DNA from: Paraspadella gotoi
Taxonomy: Eukaryota > Chaetognatha
Direction of reading: 5' to 3'
NCBI GenBank assembly: GCA_051294375.1
Contig: CM119263.1
Span: 24,780,688-24,844,687, forward strand
Length of the DNA: 64,000 nucleotides
The notes below the pieces were generated by a model. That model worked only from the letters and a program-made list of their open reading frames with translations, did not search any database and was not told where the DNA came from. Positions 9,616-20,178 of this stretch are shown in pieces. The position numbers and the translations under genes are program-made. Each line of letters begins with the position of its first letter. Positions within the stretch are counted from its first letter, which is position 1.

Positions 9616-11522
9616 CTAAGGAAAGAAGTATTTGCACTTCTTCCTATTTTCGCAGTCCTTATGTTTTTCCGCGTCAACTAGACTGTCTATGGAGTGGGAA
9701 ACAGTTTCAGCCTCGACGACGAACGCCTTACACGCGTCGTAGGCGCTCTCATCGTGACTCCCGCGCTCCATCCGCCACAACAACGGCCAAACGTACGACA
9801 GCACTTTTCGCGCATCTACTACCAGCTTGTCGACCCTTTTCTTTAGACCGTAGCAACGCAGAATGTACGGGCCACGGCGCACGTTTTCCTTGATGAAGTT
9901 TATCCGGTCGTACACCACCGACGCCCGCCTCCGCAATTCACTCACACAGATTAGGAATATCGCACCCATGGTCGGCTTTACTTCTCCCAAGATCACGAGA
10001 TCCTCATTCGTGCCGTCCTCATCCTCATTGAATGTCCCATCGAGCAAACTACCCCCATCGGTGTCCATGGAACCTTCACCACCATCGATCTCTTCGTGCC
10101 CCAACTCGACCAAGCGGCGAAGCTCGTCAACCACCAAAGGACCCATCTCCTCCTCCAATTCTGTTCTTCCCATCGAAGCGACTTGGGACTGGATGGCCAT
10201 CGTCGCCGTGTTCGCCCCTACCATCTCCGCCTCCGCCTCTGCACCCACCGTCTCCGCCTCTGCACCCATCGTCTCCACCTCCGCTTCTACACCCGGCATC
10301 TGCGCCTCTGCCTCTGCCAACTCCGCGCCCATCCCATCTCCCATCTCACCTCCTGCCTCCAGCCCTGACATGTCTGTCGCCTCCTCTGCCGCCTCCTCTG
10401 CCATCTCCGCCGCCTCCAACTCTGCCATCTCTGCCGCCTCCAACTCTGCCATCTCTGCCGCCTCCTCTGCCATCTCCGCCGCCTCCACCTCTGCAATCTC
10501 CGCCTCCATCCTTGTCATCTCCGCCTCCTCTTCCGCCATCATCTCCGACTCCGTCATCAGCTCCTCCAACCCAGATTCATTTGTCGACTCTGGGTAGCCC
10601 ACCGAGCCCGACACAGTCGTTTCCCTAACGGAAACCTGATCACCCACGGACAGGGGGACCTCCAAAACTGCCACGGGTAGTTGTGGCAGCGTCTCCTGGA
10701 TCTCGGTTAAGATTTGAGCCGCCTCTTCCTGACTCAAATCCCCCAATGTGTCGGTCGACGCGACTTCGACAAATCTCGGTGCGACAACTTGGAGTGTTCC
10801 ATTGTCGTCGGTGGCCACCGAGATATCCATGCCAAGCTCGGACATTGACCGAGTGGCATGGATAGATGGCAAGTGGGATTGATTGTCGTATTGATGTTGG
10901 ACTCCGGGCTGTTGGGCTTGCCATTGTGGAGCCAAAATGGGCAAACGAGAAGACGCTTGCTGTTGCTGCTGTTGGTACTGCTGCTGTTGCTGGTACTGCT
11001 GGTACTGCTGCTGCTGCTGCTGGTACTGCTGCTGCTGCTGGTACTGCTGCTGTTGGTACTGCTGCTGTTGTTGTGGCTGCTGATACTGCTGCTGCTGTTG
11101 TGGCTGCTGATACTGCTGCTGCTGTTGTGGCTGCTGATGTTGAAGCTGCTGCTGCTGATGTTGATGCTGCTGCTGCTGTGTGGCTGCTGCTGCTGTTGTT
11201 GTTGTTGCTGCTGCAAAACGTTTTGCTGAGTGGCGATGACATGCGGCCGCCAAGGAACAACGATGGCCATTGCACATCACGTGTTCCATTGGTTGACTCG
11301 TGTTGCCAATTGTGGGTGGATTTGCATTGGCAAACCAGAAAAAGTCGGTCGTGGACCTTGGTTCACGTTGAAAGGCGGTCCATGGGATGATGAACCGCCG
11401 CGCGAGAAGTGGCCATCGTTGAAGCCATTCAAGCTGTTTAGAATTCGGTCCAACTTGACCTCCAGACGATCCAGAAGTTGCACCGTGGCGTTGTCCATCG
11501 TCGGAAATTGATTGGCCATCAT
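9616..11522 (-). CDS. Gln-rich and acidic-repeat protein of about 620 residues, element 1 (one shift near 11285)
   Basis: Start ATG 11522 (MMANQFPTMDN). The frame changes near 11285 and then stays open to the stop at 9616. In order: a short predicted coiled coil (VQLLDRLEVKLDRILNSLNG), a Gly/Pro/Asn-rich segment, a polyglutamine region of about 80 residues with repeated QQQQYQQ units, an acidic Met/Ala/Glu repeat region (units such as EAAEMAEE), and a folded-looking C-terminal domain of about 170 residues (MGAIFLICVSELRRR, ENVRRGPYILRCYGLKKRVD) ending KYFFP. The C-terminus is kept in the diverged copy (51066-51180). No family recognised. Low-complexity scaffolding or tegument-like roles are possible but only inference. 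Located in the capsid module. Confidence 0.7.
10957..11219. repeat. CTG/CAG trinucleotide tract encoding polyglutamine
   Basis: Imperfect CTG (minus-strand CAG) array with interspersed TAC/GTA units giving QQQQYQQ repeats. The equivalent tract in the inverted copy (40403-40645) is shorter by tens of bases, as expected for an unstable trinucleotide repeat or for assembly collapse. Confidence 0.85.
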
Positions 11523-11635
11523 ACCAGAGATAATCTGAAGAAAAAAATGAAAAAAAAATATTAAAATCTTTTACTTGTACATATATATATATATAATTCT
11601 ATCGGACAACAACTAAAACGCCAAGCAATTTTTTG

Positions 11636-11826
11636 GTGAAATAAAAAAAAAATTCCAACGAAATATATAATAATCGTTTAAGCTAATTACAAACAAGGAA
11701 AAAAAAAGAAAGCGACAAAAATTTTTTTTTGTGAATAAAAAAAAAATTCCAAAGAAATGTATAATAAGTAATACATTTAATCGTATAAGCTAATTACAAA
11801 CAAAGAAAAAAAAGAAAGCGACAAAA
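11636..11826. repeat. two tandem copies of an ~90-bp non-coding unit
   Basis: Units at about 11636-11722 and 11731-11826 share AATTCCAA(C/A)GAAAT, AAGCTAATTACAAACAA and GAAAGCGACAAAAA. They lie in the spacer between the winged-helix gene and the Gln-rich gene, so they may be a promoter-proximal duplication. The inverted copy of the module begins inside the second unit. Confidence 0.7.
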
Positions 11827-11877
11827 AAATTTTTTATTTAAAATTGAAGATAAATGGCAAAAAGTCAGAGTTTGTTT

Positions 11878-12527
11878 TTAATTCGACGACTCCATTGGCA
11901 AATCCGTTGGATTATTCTCCGTTGATGGCAGTAGATACAAGCCCGTCAGCTGATTGAGGCTGACAGAGCCCTCCTCGACGAGCCCAGACAAAATGCCATT
12001 GATTTTTTTTTTTGCATAGAGACCCCTGACGAAGCCAACCTCGGCGGAAACATATTCCTGGACAAACTTCCGCGAGACACCAACACTGCGGGCGCCCATC
12101 TTCAGCGAAGCCAATATGGCCGAAACAACCTCCGGTTGTGTGACATTTTGGCGACGCGTCGATTTGCCGTTGTCGACAACAAAAGCTGAGCGCTTGATGC
12201 GAGAAACGCGGTCTTCGAGCGCCACGATCTTTTTGTGTAACATCGAGATGGAGCACTCATTGGCGACCACCCTGTCGCTAAGCGGAGCATAAGGCGTCGA
12301 AGCCTCGGAAAATGTGGCTAGGGAGGACCCCGGCGATGACGGCGGACTCTGTGTAGCAACGCCTGAAGGCACGGCCTCGTCGTTTGAAGAAAAATCAACT
12401 CCCGTTTAACAGGAAGTGAAATGTCAGGCGTTTTAGACGTTGATGCCTCCAACGGTTCTATCGAGTTGAACAATGGGCGATGCGAATTCATCTCCGGTCG
12501 CAGATTGGCCGATGTAAAATGGGCCAT
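11878..12527 (-). CDS. winged-helix (linker-histone-like) protein, element 1 (frameshifted)
   Basis: An ATG at 12527 opens MAHFTSANLRPEMNSH; the frame changes near 12390-12400 at a T-run and the main frame continues to a stop at 11878. Segments in order: Ser/Pro-rich leader, short coiled coil (SISMLHKKIVALEDRVSRI), then about 75 residues (PEVVSAILASLKMGARSVG, SRKFVQEYVSAEVG, KINGILSGLVEEGSVSLNQ, LTGLYLL) whose spacing resembles the H1/H5 globular domain: helix, Gly-Ser-turn, recognition helix, beta wing with G.L..LTG. This suggests DNA binding and compaction. No copy is present in the other modules here because they stop short of this point. Assignment is structural intuition, not a match. 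Confidence 0.5.
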
Positions 12528-12547
12528 TTCAAAGTTTACAAAGAATG

Positions 12548-12548
12548 G

Positions 12549-12589
<41 letters not shown>

Positions 12590-12590
12590 A
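12548..12590. repeat. (GA)n microsatellite
   Basis: Uninterrupted GAGA run of about 40 bases just upstream of the winged-helix start codon. On the minus strand it reads (TC)n, which could act as a polypyrimidine promoter element, but identical tracts are scattered through the window. Confidence 0.9.
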
Positions 12591-12891
12591 AGATACAGAA
12601 AAAAAAGTTTTTTTTATGTTGGGGGGCCTTGAGAAACGAAAGTTTTTTTATATTGTGCGCTGTGAGATTCGAAAGTTTTTTTTCTTATGTGACGCTGGGA
12701 AAAAAAATTCGACAGAGATGTTAACGCGAGAGAATCACAAAACAAAATGAGAAAAAAATTTAAACCGGATCAAGCTATATACGAACAAGAGACGTTTCTC
12801 CAAATTTTCATGGTCTCCGATTTGACGTAAGAATTTTGAAATTCTCACAGCCTGCAAATGGACTCAGAGTTTCTGCGTACATTCGCGGGCC

Positions 12892-12913
12892 CTGAGAATT
12901 TCGAAATTCTCAG
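12892..12913. repeat. perfect 22-nt palindrome
   Basis: CTGAGAATTTC followed by its exact reverse complement. A related half-site (TTGAAATTCTCA) lies about 60 bases upstream at 12835-12846. Position beyond the capsid module suggests a regulatory or near-terminal site, unproven. Confidence 0.6.
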
Positions 12914-13340
12914 TGTTTTGATTGGAGGAAAATTTTGAGCGTCACCGCCACCCCCCCCCAAAAAAAAAAGCAAATGGGCCCGGGCGCAGCTGTCGTTCGA
13001 ATCATTTCCCTTGGGTCGTCTCTCTGCGAGACGAAGAGTGATCGTGAGCTTCGCCGCGTCCGAAAAGAAAACGAAGATGAGGAATCGGCCTCGTCATCCG
13101 TACCGCTTTCCCCTGGCCCGGGTTCACCAGACTCGCACCCCTCGCTGCCTTCGTCGACGTCATCGTCTTCTTCGTCCTCAGAGGAATCTGTTCTCTTTTC
13201 CTTCTTTTTGCCTTTTTTTTCCTTTTCACTGGGTTCCATCTTTTTAGATTTAGACGTTTTAGACGATTTTGTCTTATTTGTTTTTTTTGTGTTTTCTTTG
13301 TTTTGGTTGCGTTTTGGTTTTTTGTTGTTGGTTTTTTTTT
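12910..13340 (-). CDS. Lys-rich/acidic low-complexity protein, partial
   Basis: Minus-strand frame open from before 13340 to the stop at 12910; an internal ATG lies at 13239. The upstream part is Lys/Asn/Thr/Ser-rich (KTKSSKTSKSKK); after MEPSEKEKKGKKKEK comes an acidic Glu/Asp/Ser block (SSEDEEDDDVDEGSEG) and then a Ser/Arg segment. Alternating basic and acidic tracts are typical of nuclear, nucleic-acid-associated proteins. The N-terminus may lie beyond the 100-N gap. It could belong to element 1 (same strand, next gene along) or to the host. No family recognised. Confidence 0.4.
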
Positions 13341-13468
13341 AGATTTTTTGCTGTCTTTTTTCTGGTCGGTCGTTTTCTTTTTTTATTTGACGAGGATGTC
13401 GCTGTAGATTTCCCTCGAAGTACTTTCAAAACGATCCTATATCAGATGCTGTGATAGTTTTGCAACTC

Positions 13469-13568
13469 NNNNNNNNNNNNNNNNNNNNNNNNNNNNNNNN
13501 NNNNNNNNNNNNNNNNNNNNNNNNNNNNNNNNNNNNNNNNNNNNNNNNNNNNNNNNNNNNNNNNNNNN
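13469..13568. other. assembly gap, 100 N
   Basis: Run of exactly 100 N, a conventional scaffold gap of unknown size. It separates element 1 from the noisy region. Confidence 1.
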
Positions 13569-14159
13569 CCGAAATAATTGTCCGAGAGTAATTTACATTG
13601 TTAATCAACGCAAATGTAGAAGCAATTGAGATACAAACGGCATTGAACGGCAAATTGAAAGGCATTGAAACGGCAATTGAACGAAATAGAAACGCATGAA
13701 CGGCAATAGAAGCTGGACTATAAAAAGAATAATATAACGAATTAATAAAAACGCTTAATATAAAAATTAAAATCATAAAGAAACATTAAAACAAAACCTG
13801 CTTCACGCCACGTAAAGCTAGAGAAACTATAATACATTCTTACTTTCTCTCACAAAGGTAAGTTTGCTTCACTTAGATTATATAGAAAACGTTTTAGGCA
13901 AAAAGAGCAACGATTTTTGGGAAACTTGAAACACGGAAATAATTTAACAGGGTTCTTGTAGAGCTTAAGAAGTTAAAATGAAAGTTAGTAGCTGATAATT
14001 TTTTCAAATTTTGACAATAAATTGGTTAAAAATAGAAAAAACCTTAAAAAATTATATCATCATCATTATTGGCCCATTTTTTAATTTTTTCATAAATAAA
14101 ACAAAAAAAAAGTTGTATAATAACTTTATCTTAACTTTTTAAGGCTCTATCATCAGAAT
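13569..14159. other. AT-rich sequence without supported gene
   Basis: AT-rich with degenerate AACGGCA(A/T)TGAA repeats near 13640-13705. Nothing coding is supported. Confidence 0.4.
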
Positions 14160-14833
14160 CTATAAAAAACAAGTTTGAGCAACAATGTGGATCTGCCTAC
14201 ATAATAATTAATAATTAATAGATTAATTAATTAATTATTAATAGATTAATTAATTAATAATTAATTAATTATTAAGTAACTAGATTAATTATAATTTATA
14301 TTCAGCTTGTCATCATCGATGTCTTAAAATTGAAGTCAGGACAGTTATTAAATGTTTTGTTTACAATTTTATCAAAACAAACAAATATCCTCTAATTATC
14401 GAGCGCAGGCGGGCAAAGCCCGTCCTGTCTAGATTTTGATTCGGTTTAGCTTTCGGTCTCGTTTTTTGCAATCATGGCTTCTGAAAATGTGATTATATAG
14501 GGAGTTGAAATTTTCCATCTATGGCCTTCTAATCATCAGATCTTTAATTCTTCTCATGTTTCATATCAATATTCGTATTTGTTTAATGTTTTATTTACAA
14601 AAACAAAACGTTTTAATTATATGATCCTCTCTCTCTCTTCTCTTTTTCTCGTCACTGCTTCTTCTGATTTGTCTAAAAACGAAGTTCCGCTCTGCAGCGT
14701 CTGTCCAGCTTCTTTCCTCTCTCTCTCTCTCTCTCTTTCTCTCACTTTTCCTCTGCTTCTCTTTCCTCTCTTCCTTTTTTTTTTTATAATTATTTTTTAG
14801 ATATAATGTGGGTTCACTAATGTAAAAAACGAT

Positions 14834-14894
14834 ACCGCGAAACAGGGCGCGAAACCCGGTCCTTTGGGTAGATGAATAGCCCACGCTACGTGGC
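14834..14894 (-). other. tRNA-derived-like module inside the repeat
   Basis: On the minus strand the 5' GCCACG pairs with the 3' end (CGCGGT here, CGTGGC in the copy near 35700); there is a D-arm-like TAGC...GCTA and a B-box-like GGGTTTCGCGCCC, and TTTTTT follows within a few bases, as in Pol III genes. The anticodon arm is short and irregular, so it is not a normal tRNA; it is probably the relic head of a SINE. Confidence 0.4.
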
Positions 14895-16039
14895 GGCGCA
14901 TAAAAGTACTGCTGATTCTTTAACGAGTAAAGGGCTGTAGAGCTTCTCGTCCTCTCTCTCTCTTTTAATTATTATATATGCGGCTCTTTCTCTTCTCTTT
15001 TTCTCTGCAGCGGCTGTTCTCTCTCTCTCTCCTCATTTTTCTCTCTGCTCTCCTCTTGTCTCTCTGTCTCTCTGTGAGTGGTCTGTCCTATCTGTCCGAT
15101 CTCTTTGCGTGAATCGTTTGTTTTTTTGAAAAATTCTGAATTATTTTTTTCCTTCTAAAAACTTTTTTATTATTGCCATTTAATTCGCGCTTTTTCAATA
15201 CAAAATCCCATATTTTCCTCCGAGATTTTCGTGGATTTATTCTCTTTCTTTTCTCTTCTCTCTCTCTCCTCTCTCTTTCTTTCTCTCTCCTCTCTCCTCC
15301 TCGTCTTATCTTTCTCTCTCCTGCTCTTTTTCTCTCTCTCTCTCTCTCTTCTCTTTCACTCAATAGCACGCATTTGTGTTTGTTTTAATTGACTAATCAA
15401 TGCCGCATCAATGAATGATCAATCATCGCATCAAAATCGAATGACAATCATCGCATCACTGAATGAATATCATCACAGCAGTGAATGACTATCATCGCAT
15501 CAAAATTGATTTATCATCGAATCAATAATCAATTCCTAATTACATCAATAAATTACTAATTACATCAATCAATTAGCTATTACCTCAATCAATTAACTAG
15601 TCATCAACTAATTCGTTATCGCAATGATTCATTCGTTTTTTCCCGTTTTTTTCATTAATTTTCTATGATAGTGGCTATGGCTCGATCTTGAGTCTTTTAA
15701 TGAATTTTTTTAATTTTATGTCTCCTTTCTCTCTCTCTGCTCTCTCTCTCACTCTCTCTCTTTCTCTCGTTCACTCTCTCTCCTCTCTCCCACTCTCCTC
15801 TTTCTCTCTCTCTTCTCTCTTTTTCTTTTATGCAATAGCGACGAATCCTTAATGCTTTTAAGATTTTTTTAACTTGCATCATTTTTTCAAACTTGCATAA
15901 TTTTTTCAAACTTGCTATTCCGTCAAAACTTTATATATCTAGATTCTTCACTCACTTTCCTACCGGCTCACAAATTTCATTCAATCTATCATCGGTTTAA
16001 AATACAATAAAAAATATTCAAGTAAAATGTGGACTCATA

Positions 16040-16905
16040 TTTTTTTCATTTAAACTCATTTCCACTCGTACGTTTCCACTGAAACTTTATATCAAGCTTC
16101 GTCATACGTTTTCTACCCACACACAAAAGTTAAACTCAATCTATCCATCCAATTCATGATTAATTGGAGTATTTATTGGTTAAAATAAGTAAAAAGATTT
16201 TTAGTAAATGCGACTTATGTTTTTTCCATTTAAACTAATTTCCACTCACACGATTCCATTCGAAATTTTATATCCAGCTTTATCACACACTTTCCTACCC
16301 ACACACAAAATTTAATTCCAATCCAACCAGCCAATCACGAGTTATTGGAGCTTTTTGCTAAGATGGGACGGATGGAACGGATTGATTGACTAATAATTAA
16401 TTATTGATTAATTATTTACTAATGATTAATTAACTGACTAATTATTTTGATTTATTAATACATCCTGCAATACATTTAATATAAAAGGAAAAAGAAGCAT
16501 AAATCAATTAGTAAAACAGGTTTTTTTGTTTTTTTCCCATTTAAACTCATTTCCACTCAAAACTACTTCCATCGAAACTTGATTTCCTGTCAATAACACA
16601 CTTTCCTACCCACATACAAAATTCTCAGGTTCAATCAGGCCCCATCCACTCGATGAAAGTCAACTTGGCTGTTTCAAATTAGTGAATACAGGTTTTTTTT
16701 TTTTTTTCCATTTAAACTCATTTCCACTCGACGATTTCCAATCCGAAACTTCATATCCAGCTCAATCACACACTTACCTACTCCACACCAAAATCATTAA
16801 ATCATCAATCCAATCACGATTAATTGGTGTTTTTGCTAAGGCTGGGACGGACGGACGGACGGACGGACGGAACGGACGACGGACGGACATCATTTTTTTT
16901 GCATA
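16040..16905. repeat. four or five degenerate tandem monomers plus (GGAC)n
   Basis: Repeated block of roughly 170-250 bases: TTTAAACTCATTTCCACTC, CGATTCCATCGAAACTT, CACACTTTCCTACCCACACA, CCAATCACGAGTTATTGG, then GCTAAG(A/G)(T/C)GGGACGGA. The last monomer ends in a (GGAC)n microsatellite at about 16848-16890. Matching arrays are at about 23870-24720 and 36840-37675. Confidence 0.75.
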
Positions 16906-17339
16906 ATTTATCATAGATTCGATGTTCTGACATGACTATAAGTGTGTCCCCGACAATATTGAGGGGGCGGACCGACGGACCGAAAAAGTGAAGTTATATG
17001 ATGTCGGGATCTGTGATAAGCAGATCCGACTAAAAATTGATAGCAAAATTTTAAATTATTTTCATTTTCATATATTTAATTCAGCGATAACCATAACCAT
17101 AACCATTTCGAGAGAACTTCAAAGTTTTTCAACCTGATCTCGGCCCTATAATCTAGTCAAGGCGGCGCCCAAAATTGAAAAAACACTTTTCTACACTCCT
17201 AGTTCTCTTTAAATTTTTTTTTCCTTTTTACTACTAAATCCGATTTTCAAATGTAAACTTTTTGATTTAGTTCATTGGGTTTGTTGCACTGAAGCTTTTA
17301 AATATTTATTAATATATTATAATTATATAAAGTTTTTTA

Positions 17340-18335
17340 CGGATATTATTGTGCCAGTGGGAAATGAGTTTAGATGGAAAAAACATAAGTCACATATACT
17401 TGAATCTTTAATATTAAATGATTAACTAATAAATTGTTTTAATTAATTAATTAGTTAAATTAATTAATTAATTAATGTTGGAAAAAATGATGCAAAGTTA
17501 AAAAAATCTTAAAAGCATTAAAGATCGTCGCAAGTCATAAAAGAGAGGAGAGAGAGGAGAGTGAGAGAGAGACAGAGACATAAAATAAAATAAAGGATAT
17601 TTGTTTGTTTTGATAAAATGTAAACAAAAACATATTTAATAACTGTTCCTAACCCAATTTTAAGGACATCGATGCATGATAAGTTGAATATAAATGTTTA
17701 AATTAATTATTTACATATTAAAATAATTAATTAAATTAATAATTAATCGTTATTAATTAATATAAATTATCGTGGCCAGATCCGACATTGTTTTGCCTCA
17801 AAACTTGTTTTTCCCGATGAATCAGCACTGGCGGAAAAGAGTAGAGAGATATGCTACATATAAATAAAAGGAAAAATCAGTTAATTAATGCAATAATTAA
17901 TTAAATCAGTCAATTTATCAATCAATTAATTATTCAATCAATCAATTTATTATCTAATAATTAATTATTTAATCAATCAATTTATTTATCTATTATTTAA
18001 TTATTCAATCAATCAATCAAGTCAATCATTATCGGCAATATTCTCATCGTCGTCAATTATTTTCTCATGGTTAGTGACGAAAATACCTAAAACAAACATT
18101 TCGAGTCAAATTAATTAACTAATTGCCTGATTAATTGCTCATGAGTGGATGGGGCAATTGACCTGTAATTTTGTATGTGGGTAGGAAAGTGTGTGATTGA
18201 ACAGGAAACCAAGTTTCGATGGAATCGTTTGAGTGGAAATGAGTTTAAATGGAAAAAACAAAAAACCTGTTTCACTAATTGATTATGCTTCTTTTTCTTT
18301 TTATATTAAATGTATATGCAGTAGAGTTGCCCAGC
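17340..18335 (-). repeat. inverted, internally deleted derivatives of the same repeat
   Basis: 17343-17810 reads as the reverse complement of segments near 16050, 15860, 14390 and 14170 in that order, that is, an inverted copy lacking most of the interior. 18140-18330 is the reverse complement of about 16490-16680. Together with the forward copy this makes a fold-back arrangement several kilobases long. The same arrangement recurs at about 25190-26250. Confidence 0.6.
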
Positions 18336-18639
18336 CTCAAAAAACCCCATACTAAATTCTCACTCGGTCCGGTTTTCCATTTTTTCTTAACTTAAATTCA
18401 TTTTAAAATCCTGTTTAAGCAAAAAATGTTGTTGCTAATAAACCCAATCTAGCGTCAAAGTAAACAGTAGTATATACTGGACAGTGAGATAGACATAACT
18501 TTATTAAGGCGATTTTTGACCACAGTACTGGGTATTAGTGGCCGGAGCGAGGGGGTGGGGGGTGTGGGTGGGGGGTGTGGGTATAGTAGTAAGTATTAGT
18601 GTCCGGAGAGCAAGGGGTGTGTGTAGCGGCGTGGAGTGA

Positions 18640-19115
18640 GGATTTGGAAATTCTCCTTGACCGAGTTGCGAATTTCGGGGTAAAAACTTCGCGCTAGACT
18701 CCGCTGGCAACAAAAAATTCGTGGAGAAAAGTGGGAGAAAAAATTCGTAGAAGAGAGTAAAGTTATACAAGTTATACAAGTTATTTCTTTAGTTTCTTTA
18801 GTTTCTTTAGTTTATGTGGTCCGAGAATGAGAGAAAAAAAATAATATAAGTTTTATCTTTATTTGTTATATGAAATTCTCCTTGACCACTTTGTAAATTC
18901 GTCGGCCAAACCTTCACTCTTCACTCCGCTGGCAACGAAAAATTCGTGGAAAGAAGTGTGCGAAAAAATTCATGGAAGGAGTTACTTTTCCTTTACTTTC
19001 TTTATGTGGTCCGAGAGTGAGAGGACTTGAAACTCCTTGACCGAGTTGTAAATTCGTCGGCCAAAACTTCACTCTTCACTCCGCTGGCAACGAAAAATTC
19101 GTCGAAAACCCGATG
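18640..19115. repeat. three-unit tandem repeat
   Basis: Units share CTCCTTGACC(G/A), TTGTAAATTCGTCGGCCAAA, TTCACTCTTCACTCCGCTGGCAACGAAAAATTCGT and a TTTCTTTATGTGGTCCGAGA linker; unit starts near 18645, 18875 and 19031. The duplicate copy is at about 26540-27030. No coding potential supported. Confidence 0.65.
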
Positions 19116-20178
19116 AGGCTAAATTACAAATTTTCCTCTGACCAGAAATATATTCAACGCTAACTGCCCAGAGTCTATGAGAATTATTTCTAAAAAAAAC
19201 ATCCTAATACTTTTTATTAGTGGTCTTGCTGACCATCAAAATTACAAATTTTCCGTTAATTTTATAAATTTTCCTGTGAAAAATTAGAATTTCTGTCCTC
19301 CATTTCTACCATTCCTACCTTATCATTTTCTACATTTTTTTTCTCGGATCGACACTTTTTTTTTCAGAAAAATCTGCCGGGGTCGTACCTAAGATCGAAC
19401 CTCAAGCGTGGACTGCCTTAAAAATTGACCAATGATAGCCCTTGCCTCCTCTGGCTTTAACCAATCAGGTGCGTAGTTCAGACAAAAGAACGATATGCCT
19501 CCAAAAATGTACATTTGACAATGAATAGTAATAATTTTGCAATAATTTAGTTTGATCTTGTAAAAATATACTATATATCAACTAATTTGGTACAATAAGA
19601 CACAGCATTATCAAGAAAAGTATACTATGGCCATTCTTATTTGGATTGACTAATCGTTGTTCAGTGTTGAGGCCTATCTCCAATTTTCTCGTTTCTTATT
19701 GGTTTAATTTTACAGCACCTCACCGATAAGGTCCGATAAGTCTGCCATCGTAAGTATAAAGCAAAAAAAAAATTTCGCGTCCATATCTCCACAACATTCC
19801 AAGTGCGACAAGTGAGACGAAGGGCCGGCGTAGAAAGTACCACATTCGAAGAAGCGTTTATGGTGAAAGCGACGTGAGCTGACCGAAGTTGATCACCTTC
19901 TCAACCACTGCCATTAGTGGCATCATTTAATTTCTAAAAAGATTGTCATATATATATCGGGTTTTTTATTAGTAGCTATTATTTCCATCTGGATAGTCTT
20001 AGCTAGATTATTGTTCATTCTGTCGAAGGAGGCATGTAAATAAAAACCAAGTATAACTAAACATAATTTTTATTTCGCAATTTTTTTTACAATTAAAACT
20101 ACATCCAATACAAATAACTGCACGGTATTTCTGGCTGTCAAATCGGCCTCTAATTTTTAACAATTTCGGCTGTTTGTT
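19116..20178. other. mostly non-coding; possible minus-strand exon near 19700-19920
   Basis: AT-rich, with a protein-like minus-strand stretch near 19700-19920 (copy of 27607-27882, where it is open). On the minus strand AATAAA-like sequence near 20065 would suit a 3' end for the three-exon gene next to it. Confidence 0.35.

Larger units (their letters stand above)
14160..17045 (+). mobile_element. 2.7-2.9 kb interspersed repeat, copy in noisy region
   Basis: Homologous over its length to the insertion at 35095-37832: begins with ACAAGTTTGAGCAA..GGATCTGCCTAC, continues through an AATTAATT tract, a tRNA-like module, several (CT)n blocks, TCATCGCATCA minisatellite-like repeats (about 15410-15610), tandem monomers and a (GGAC)n block, and ends at GGATCTG...GCAGATCC. 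There is no open reading frame of note, so it is non-autonomous. Many single-base indels relative to the 35-kb copy suggest unpolished sequence. Confidence 0.7.

Noticed and set aside
9863-11390. Long plus-strand frames opposite the Gln-rich gene (Ser/Pro-rich, Leu-rich and Ala/Val-rich)
   Set aside because: They are antisense or frame shadows of CAG and GAG repeats; the same holds for the minus-strand frames at 40221-41726.
9616-11522. Gln-rich protein as a host transcription factor captured by chance
   Set aside because: Its C-terminal domain recurs in the same place in the diverged capsid module, so it belongs to the element.
12318-12590. Frame beginning with Ser-Leu repeats
   Set aside because: The start is translated (GA)n microsatellite; the real start of that gene is taken as ATG 12527.
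14834-14894. Functional tRNA gene
   Set aside because: Too short, irregular anticodon arm; kept only as a tRNA-like module.
14579-15909. Ser-Leu or Arg-Glu frames in the CT-rich part of the repeat
   Set aside because: Translations of (CT)n and (GA)n tracts, not conserved as frames between repeat copies; same for 23004-23234, 35464-36309 and 36489-36677.
16848-16890. (GGAC)n as a telomeric or origin repeat
   Set aside because: It occurs inside every copy of the interspersed repeat and is a simple microsatellite.
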